Part shown: positions 36,252 to 41,325 of the stretch, one piece after another
Position numbering within the stretch: the first letter of the stretch is position 1
How the letters are laid out: each line of letters opens with the position of its first letter
DNA from: Chloroflexota bacterium
Lineage (GTDB): Bacteria > Chloroflexota > Limnocylindria > Limnocylindrales > CSP1-4
DNA length: 41,325 nucleotides
Assembly: GCA_003152995.1 (NCBI GenBank)
Contig: PMBR01000134.1
Coordinates: 1-41,325 of the forward strand
Direction of reading: 5' to 3'
Notes under the pieces: generated by a model
The model's database searches: none
What the model was told of the DNA's origin: nothing
Seen by the model: only the letters and a program-made list of their open reading frames with translations
Translations under genes and position numbers: made by a program

Positions 36252-36296
36252 GGGTTTTCATCCTCGCGCGATATCAGGTCGCTGGTCCACTATCGG
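36252..36296 (+). promoter_or_regulatory. Bipartite element, copy 2 (upstream of the yggT-like gene)
   Basis: Same 20-mer, same N12 spacing, GGTCCA and ATCG blocks as 35058-35102. Confidence 0.5.
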
Positions 36297-36376
36297 ATCA
36301 CGACCACGGATCGAAGGCCCCACCGGCTTGATAGCCGGATGCAGGTTCATCGTCCGCTGCCGGGAAGTAGACCACC

Positions 36377-36790
36377 GTGACTATTCAGGATCAGCGGAGC
36401 GTCACCACCGACGCGCCGACCACCACCGAGTCCGGTGGCTTGAGCAACCGGACCACAACCAGTCGTCGGGTCGACGTCCGGCCCAGCAACAACGAGACGA
36501 CCCGCCGCATCGTCGTCCTCGTCTTCGGTCTGATCCAAATCGTGATCGGCCTGCGAATCCTCTTGCTGCTGCTGGACGCTCGAACGGGCAATCTGCTTGT
36601 CTCAATCATCAACAACGTTGGCGGCCTCCTGGCCGCGCCGTTCCAGGGAATCCTGCGCATAAGCGCTGTTTCCTCCGGCGGCTCCGTGCTCGATGTCGCC
36701 GCAGTCGTCGCTCTCGTCGGCTGGACAATCATCGAACTGATCGTGATCTGGAGCCTCGGTATCTTCCGGCACGAACCCTCACTCGCCTGA
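36377..36790 (+). CDS. YggT-family integral membrane protein
   Basis: IVVLVFGLIQIVIGLRILLLLL..NNVGGLLAAPFQGIL..VLDVAAVVALVGWTIIELIVIW. Confidence 0.75.
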   Translation: MTIQDQRSVTTDAPTTTESGGLSNRTTTSRRVDVRPSNNETTRRIVVLVFGLIQIVIGLRILLLLLDARTGNLLVSIINNVGGLLAAPFQGILRISAVSSGGSVLDVAAVVALVGWTIIELIVIWSLGIFRHEPSLA

Positions 36791-36862
36791 TCAACCCCGC
36801 CCAAGCACGCAGTGCTCGCCGACCGGCTTCCGGATGGCGCCTGCTAAGAAAGAAGGACTTCC

Positions 36863-37150
36863 ATGGATATTCCTCAGATGACACTCGTTACGTGGGTCGT
36901 CGTCGGTGCGATCGCCGGCTTCCTCGCCAGCGTCATTACCGGCTCCCGTGAGGGCCTGGTGATGATGATCGTCCTCGGAATCGTGGGCGCGGTCGTAGGC
37001 GGATGGCTCGCGATCGACGTCTTCCACATCTCCGGCGTGACCGGCGTCAACGTGAATAGCATCGTCGTCGCCGTCATCGGCGCGCTCATCGTCGTCTTCG
37101 TCGTCGGAAGCCTCGGCACCCGGCGCGGCGGGTACGGCTGGCGAAGCTAA
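36863..37150 (+). CDS. GlsB/YeaQ/YmgE-family stress membrane protein
   Basis: WVVVGAIAGFLASVITG..GLVMMIVLGIVGAVVGGWLA..IVVAVIGALIVVFVVG. Confidence 0.85.
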   Translation: MDIPQMTLVTWVVVGAIAGFLASVITGSREGLVMMIVLGIVGAVVGGWLAIDVFHISGVTGVNVNSIVVAVIGALIVVFVVGSLGTRRGGYGWRS

Positions 37151-37197
37151 CCCGAGGAACGCTCCTAGAGCACTCGCCTCGTTCTGACAAACGCCAC

Positions 37198-37229
37198 GCA
37201 GGATCGGCTCCTCTCCGGGCCGATCCTGC
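37198..37229 (+). terminator. Rho-independent-like terminator
   Basis: 11-bp perfect stem GCAGGATCGGC / GCCGATCCTGC followed by TCTTTCTGTT. Confidence 0.75.
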
Positions 37230-37418
37230 TCTTTCTGTTGGCAAATCCAAAGGTGAACGCCGCTCGGGGATGCAGGGGCTGAAGCCCTGTGTGCTCGGCG
37301 AAGCGAGCGCGTCGCGTGCTCCCGTCCCGGACGTCAATCTCATCCACCGACGGCCCCTCCGCTGCCCTACAGTGAAGGGGCCGCCACGTCTGCCGAGCGG
37401 CCATCAGGAGAGGACGCG

Positions 37419-38126
37419 ATGCATACGGACTACATCCCGAAGTTGCTCCCGACCTCAGTGGACGAAGGGCAAGGCCCAGGCGTCCAGTTCCGCACGGATG
37501 GGGAACTGGTCCCGATGCTCACAATGGAACTCGACGGCTCGATGCCGGTCTACTTCGAGCACCACATCCTGCTCTGGAAGACGCCGAGTCTCGAGATCGG
37601 AATGCACACGATGAAGGGCGCCTTCAAGAGGGCGATCGCCGGCATGCCGGTCTTCATGACCGAGGCCAAGGGCGCCGGACAGATCGCGTTCAGCCGGGAC
37701 GGCGTCGGCCACGTCTTCCATCTCAACCTGGCCCCGGGCCAGACCGTCGAAGTCCGCGAGCACCAGTTCCTGGCCGCGACCGCGAACGTGGACTACAGCT
37801 TCCGCCGGCTCCGAGGCGTCGGAAACATGCTCTTCGGTGGCACGGGCATCTTCATCGACACCTTCGCCGGCGGCCAGGGCGGCGGCACGGTCTGGTTGCA
37901 CGGTTACGGCAACGTCTTCGAACGGGTTCTGGGGCCGGGCGAGGCCTTCGATGTCGAGCCGGGCGGTTGGGTCTACAAAGATCCGACCGTGGGCATGGAG
38001 ATCAAGATGGTCGGCCTGCGGATGGGCATCCTGGGCGGCTCGGGCAACCTGATCTTCAACCGCTTCACCGGCCCCGGCCGGATCGGCATCCAGAGCATGT
38101 ATCTCCACATGCCGACGGAGGATTAG
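37419..38126 (+). CDS. AIM24-family protein
   Basis: LDGSMPVYFEHHILLWKTP..GGTGIFIDTFAGGQGGGTVWLHGYGNVFERVLGPGEAFDVEPGGWVYKD..GLRMGILGG. Confidence 0.85.
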   Translation: MHTDYIPKLLPTSVDEGQGPGVQFRTDGELVPMLTMELDGSMPVYFEHHILLWKTPSLEIGMHTMKGAFKRAIAGMPVFMTEAKGAGQIAFSRDGVGHVFHLNLAPGQTVEVREHQFLAATANVDYSFRRLRGVGNMLFGGTGIFIDTFAGGQGGGTVWLHGYGNVFERVLGPGEAFDVEPGGWVYKDPTVGMEIKMVGLRMGILGGSGNLIFNRFTGPGRIGIQSMYLHMPTED

Positions 38127-38152
38127 GCCGCGCCACGACACCGCTGAGAATC

Positions 38153-38184
38153 GAACGGCCGCCGGGTTTTCCCGGCGGCCGTTC
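38153..38184. terminator. Strong, possibly bidirectional terminator
   Basis: 14-bp perfect stem GAACGGCCGCCGGG-TTTT-CCCGGCGGCCGTTC followed by TCTTT. Confidence 0.8.
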
Positions 38185-38190
38185 TCTTTG

Positions 38191-38246
38191 GCGAAGGGCT
38201 GTCAGCGAAGGGCTGTCAGCGAGGGGTTGTCAGCGAGGGGCTGTCA
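38191..38246. repeat. 4 x 14-bp tandem repeat GCGA(A/G)GGG(C/T)TGTCA
   Basis: Direct reading; overlaps the stop codon of the YceI gene. Confidence 0.95.
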
Positions 38247-38816
38247 GGCTGCGGAGCCGACCGCGACCTTGGGGGCCGCGACCTCGACCGGGACGGCGGC
38301 CTGCACGGCGGCCACGTCGATCGAGATCTTGATCTCGTCGCCGACGAGAACTCCGCCACTCTCGAGGACGCCGTTCCACGTCAGGCCCCACGCCTTGCGG
38401 CTGATCTTGGTTGATGCGGAGAAGCCCGCGCGACGTCCACCCTGGAGATTTGCCACTACGCCGCCGATCTCTGCGTCGAGCGTTACGGGCCGTGTCTCGC
38501 CTCGGATCGTCAGGTCGCCCTCGATCTTGTAGCTCTCGCCATCCCGCTCGATGTGCGTGCTACGGAACACGAGCTCCGGATACACGATCGCATCGAAGAA
38601 ATCCGCGCTCCGGAGGTGCGCATCGCGAGCCTCCATGCCCGTTTCGATGCTCGATGCGTCAATATGCGCCTCGACCGTCGAGCGTTCCGGGTTGGCCTCG
38701 TCGAAGTCCACGGCCACGCTGAACTTGCGGAACTGGCCGCGAACGGTTGTAACCATCATGTGTTTGACCGCGAACTCGATCTGCGAATGGGCTGGGTCCA
38801 GGTTCCAGGTGTTCAT
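38244..38816 (-). CDS. YceI-family protein
   Basis: WNLDPAHSQIEFAVKHMMVTTVRGQFRKF..DAHLRSADFFDAIVYPELVFRST..GDLTIRGETRPVTL. Confidence 0.93.
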   Translation of the reverse strand: MNTWNLDPAHSQIEFAVKHMMVTTVRGQFRKFSVAVDFDEANPERSTVEAHIDASSIETGMEARDAHLRSADFFDAIVYPELVFRSTHIERDGESYKIEGDLTIRGETRPVTLDAEIGGVVANLQGGRRAGFSASTKISRKAWGLTWNGVLESGGVLVGDEIKISIDVAAVQAAVPVEVAAPKVAVGSAA

Positions 38817-38872
38817 CCTGTAACTCCTATTTTCGTGCTCACGTGGACCCCGTCTCGGATCGTTCACTAAGC

Positions 38873-38892
38873 AACTAAGTGCTATAGTAGTT
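38873..38892. promoter_or_regulatory. Imperfect palindrome in the yceI/marR divergent promoter region; candidate MarR operator
   Basis: AACTAAGTGCTATAGTAGTT: outer AACTA/TAGTT arms; an ACTAAG copy also lies just upstream; AT-rich island in GC-rich DNA. Confidence 0.45.
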
Positions 38893-38935
38893 GAGCGCGC
38901 AAGAATACGCAAGCAGGCATTGGCAGGAGCAGTCC

Positions 38936-39466
38936 ATGGATCAGCAAGTCAACAGGCCGGAGAACATCGGCCCACCGGCAGCCAAGGGTGTCGCCGGCAT
39001 GGCGGGCTTACCGCAGGAGCTGGTGGCCTCCGTTCTCGATCCGGTCGAGCAGCGGGCATGGCGGGCCTTTCTTTCCCGACACGCTCGCGTGGCCCGCCGG
39101 CTCGAGGCGGATCTGATGGCGCGACACGATCTGCCGCTGGCCGAGTTCGATGTCTTGTTCCAGCTCGGCATGGCCGAAGGCCGGCGACTGCGCATGAACG
39201 AATTGGCGGATCGAGTTCTGCTCAGCCGAGCCGGTATCACCCGCCTCGTCGACAGGCTCGTCGCCGATGGCCTGGTCAGTCGAATGAAGTGCGCGTCCGA
39301 TGCACGCGGCTATTACGCGGTCCTGATGCCGGCCGGCGTAGCCTGTCTGCTCGAGGCCACTCCCGGCCATATGGCGGCGGTCCGGCGCTTCTTCCTCGAA
39401 TCGTTCACCGCGCCCGAGCTCGAGACGCTGGCCGAGCTGCTGGAGCGCGGGCAACCGCTGGATTGA
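38936..39466 (+). CDS. MarR-family transcriptional regulator
   Basis: LPLAEFDVLFQLGMAEGRRLRMNELADRVLLSRAGITRLVDRLVADGLVSRMKCASDARGYYAVLMPAG. Confidence 0.93.
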   Translation: MDQQVNRPENIGPPAAKGVAGMAGLPQELVASVLDPVEQRAWRAFLSRHARVARRLEADLMARHDLPLAEFDVLFQLGMAEGRRLRMNELADRVLLSRAGITRLVDRLVADGLVSRMKCASDARGYYAVLMPAGVACLLEATPGHMAAVRRFFLESFTAPELETLAELLERGQPLD

Positions 39467-39496
39467 TACCCGGCGTCTAGGCGCTATCGTTCGGCC

Positions 39497-40822
39497 ATGC
39501 CAACGCGCAGCGAGATCGTCGAGGTCTCCGGCAGGCAAGTCGCCATCACCAACCCGGACAAGGTCTTCTTCGCCGGTCCGGGCTATACCAAACGCGATCT
39601 CGTCGGCTATTACATGGCCGTGGCCGACGGTGCGCTCACGGGCGCTGCCGGACGGCCGATGGCGCTCAAGCGCTACGTCAACGGCGCCGACGGCGAGTTC
39701 TTCTTCCAGAAACGCGCCCCCGAATCGAGGCCGGACTGGCTCAGGACGGTGGAGCTGTCGTTCCCGTCCGGTCGGACGGCCGACGAGGTCGTCATCGATG
39801 ACGCGGCCGGGCTGGCGTGGATCGTGAACCTCGGCTGCCTGGACCTCAACCCACACGCGATTCGGGCCGACGATCTCGATCACCCCGACGAGTTGCGAGT
39901 GGATCTGGACCCGATGCCGGGCGTGCCGTGGGACGACATCCGGCGGGTTGCGGTGGTCGCACGCGAAGTGCTCGTCGACGTGGGTCTCGTCGGCTGGCCC
40001 AAGACGTCCGGTTCGCGCGGCATCCACGTCAACGTTCGGATCGAGCGCTGCTGGTCGTTTGATCAGGTCAGGCGTGCCGCGCTCGCTCTAGCGCGCGAGG
40101 TGGAGCGTCGTGCGCCCGAGATCGCCACGAGCAAGTGGTGGAAGGAAGAGCGCCACGGCGTCTTCCTCGACTACAACCAGAACGCCAAGGATCGGACGGT
40201 CGCGTCGGCCTACTCGGTGCGACCGGTGCCCGACGCGCGCGTCTCGGCGCCGGTGACCTGGGACGAGCTGCCGGCATGCGAGCTCGGCGATTTCACGATC
40301 GAGACGATGCCGGGGCGGTTTGCTCGCGTCGGAGATCCGGCGGCCGGAATGGACGATGCGGTGGGGTCGCTGGAGCGCTTGCTGGAGTTGTCGGCACGGC
40401 AGGAGAAGGGCGGCCAGGGCGACGCGCCGTGGCCGCCGCACTACGCAAAGGCGGCCGGCGAGCCTCCACGGGTCATGCCTTCGCGGGCACGGAAGGACAG
40501 CGGGGCGGGGGAGGCCGGCCCGGGGCCGCAAGCCGGCGGCGGCCCGAGCCCCACAGGCCGCCGAGCGTCGACCAAACCGCTCGTGGAGATCGCGCGTGCG
40601 GCCACGCGGGAGGAGGCGCTGGCCGGCTTCGAGCGCTGGAAGTCGCGTCACGCCGGGGTTGCCGCCCACCTGGAGCCGGCCGACCTGCTCGTCGACTCGA
40701 TGCGCGGCCGCTTCACGCTGTGGTACCGGATTCGCGTCAACCTCGAGCACGTACCGCCGGCCGAGCGCCCGCCGCAAGAGCCGCTGGACGCGGACTACGA
40801 CCCCTGGTCGGCGGCCCGCTGA
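39497..40822 (+). CDS. ligD: Stand-alone LigD-type NHEJ polymerase/primase domain protein with C-terminal extension
   Basis: ITNPDKVFF..TKRDLVGYYMAVAD, WIVNLGCLDLNPHAIRADDLDHPDELRVDLDPMPG, KTSGSRGIHVNVRI, FLDYNQNAKDRTVASAYSVRPVPDARVSAPVTWDEL. Confidence 0.93.
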   Translation: MPTRSEIVEVSGRQVAITNPDKVFFAGPGYTKRDLVGYYMAVADGALTGAAGRPMALKRYVNGADGEFFFQKRAPESRPDWLRTVELSFPSGRTADEVVIDDAAGLAWIVNLGCLDLNPHAIRADDLDHPDELRVDLDPMPGVPWDDIRRVAVVAREVLVDVGLVGWPKTSGSRGIHVNVRIERCWSFDQVRRAALALAREVERRAPEIATSKWWKEERHGVFLDYNQNAKDRTVASAYSVRPVPDARVSAPVTWDELPACELGDFTIETMPGRFARVGDPAAGMDDAVGSLERLLELSARQEKGGQGDAPWPPHYAKAAGEPPRVMPSRARKDSGAGEAGPGPQAGGGPSPTGRRASTKPLVEIARAATREEALAGFERWKSRHAGVAAHLEPADLLVDSMRGRFTLWYRIRVNLEHVPPAERPPQEPLDADYDPWSAAR

Positions 40823-40875
40823 TCGCGGTTGTTCTCAGTCCGCCGCTCCGATCCCGCCCGTTCATCCACCACGTC

Positions 40876-41325
40876 CTACCGCCCGAAGATCTCCGTGAGC
40901 TCGAACGGCGCGGTCGACTCGAGCTGGTCGTAGCGGCAGTCCGAGGGGCGTTTGTCGGGGCGCCAGCGCCGGAAGGAAGTGGCGTGGCGGAAGCGATCGC
41001 CCTGGAGGTGGTCATAAGCGACCTCGCAGACGCGCTCGGCTCGCAGCGGCTCCCACGTCAGGTCGCGGTCTCGGTTCCAGCGGCTCGTTGCGCCGGGCAG
41101 GCGCTGGCCTGACTCGCGAGCGGCGGCCTCCCATTGCGCCCATTCGGCCCAGGGGTGCCCGGCGAGCGCGTTCTCGCGCAGCGGCGCCAGCTCTTCGACC
41201 AGCTGCCGTCGCTTATCCACAGTGAAGCTGGCGGTGATTCCGACATGGTTCAACCGGCCCGTATCGTCGAAAAGCCCCAGCAGGAGCGAGCCGACCAGAG
41301 TTCCCGGTCCGTTCTTGTGCCATCG
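40876..41325 (-). CDS. ATP-dependent DNA ligase, C-terminal (OB-fold) part; 5' end outside window
   Basis: The frame stays open to the window edge: RWHKNGPGTLVGSLLLGLFDDTGRLNHVGITASFT..EVAYDHLQGDRFRHATSFRRWRPDKRPSDC. Confidence 0.88.
   Translation of the reverse strand, partial: RWHKNGPGTLVGSLLLGLFDDTGRLNHVGITASFTVDKRRQLVEELAPLRENALAGHPWAEWAQWEAAARESGQRLPGATSRWNRDRDLTWEPLRAERVCEVAYDHLQGDRFRHATSFRRWRPDKRPSDCRYDQLESTAPFELTEIFGR

Noticed and set aside
35821-36261. 146-aa minus-strand ORF starting in the repeated 20-mer
   Set aside because: Antisense to the secreted Cys-repeat gene; composition looks noncoding. The shared ATGAAAACC on the minus strand could be coincidental to the repeated element.
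35058-36271. 20-bp direct repeats as ends of a mobile element
   Set aside because: No transposase or integrase between them, no terminal inverted repeats, and conservation extends beyond the 20-mer at fixed spacing, which fits a regulatory site better.
37270-37290. GCAGGGGCTGAAGCCCTGTG hairpin as a riboswitch or REP element
   Set aside because: Short simple hairpin; no second copy noticed in the window and no known leader motif recognised.
39008-40027. 339-aa minus-strand ORF
   Set aside because: Antisense to the MarR and LigD-polymerase genes, both with strong family motifs.

Overview
GC-rich bacterial chromosomal window, densely coding. The protein content resembles Chloroflexota, but that is only an impression. 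No rRNA, transposase, integrase, phage gene or CRISPR array was seen. Main contents in order: (1) an EndoIII/HhH-GPD glycosylase, truncated at its 5' end by the window edge. (2) A ~3390-aa secreted protein on the minus strand, with an HEXXH domain, thrombospondin type-3-like Ca motifs, ~17 Ig-like repeats of ~103 aa and a C-terminal BNR-like propeller. (3) A tandemly duplicated lipoprotein gene next to a divergent OmpR/histidine-kinase pair; the duplicated unit appears to include the start of the response-regulator gene. (4) A nitrilase/HD divergent pair, an MFS transporter, and two adjacent zinc-ribbon/TM/extracellular-domain proteins. (5) A methyltransferase and tRNA-Thr(CGT). (6) A TPM-domain protein plus PspA/IM30. 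(7) A CheB-CheR-PAS-histidine kinase fusion with a NarL-type regulator. (8) A Cys-paired secreted repeat protein, YggT, GlsB/YmgE, AIM24, and YceI/MarR. (9) A stand-alone LigD-type polymerase convergent with an ATP-dependent DNA ligase. The most unusual items are the giant repeat protein, the lipoprotein duplication carrying a response-regulator stub, a bipartite repeated upstream element (35058 and 36252), paired 15-mers at 22-bp spacing (24632-24668), and the zinc-ribbon/peptidase-like protein at 22277. All family calls come from reading motifs; no database search was run.
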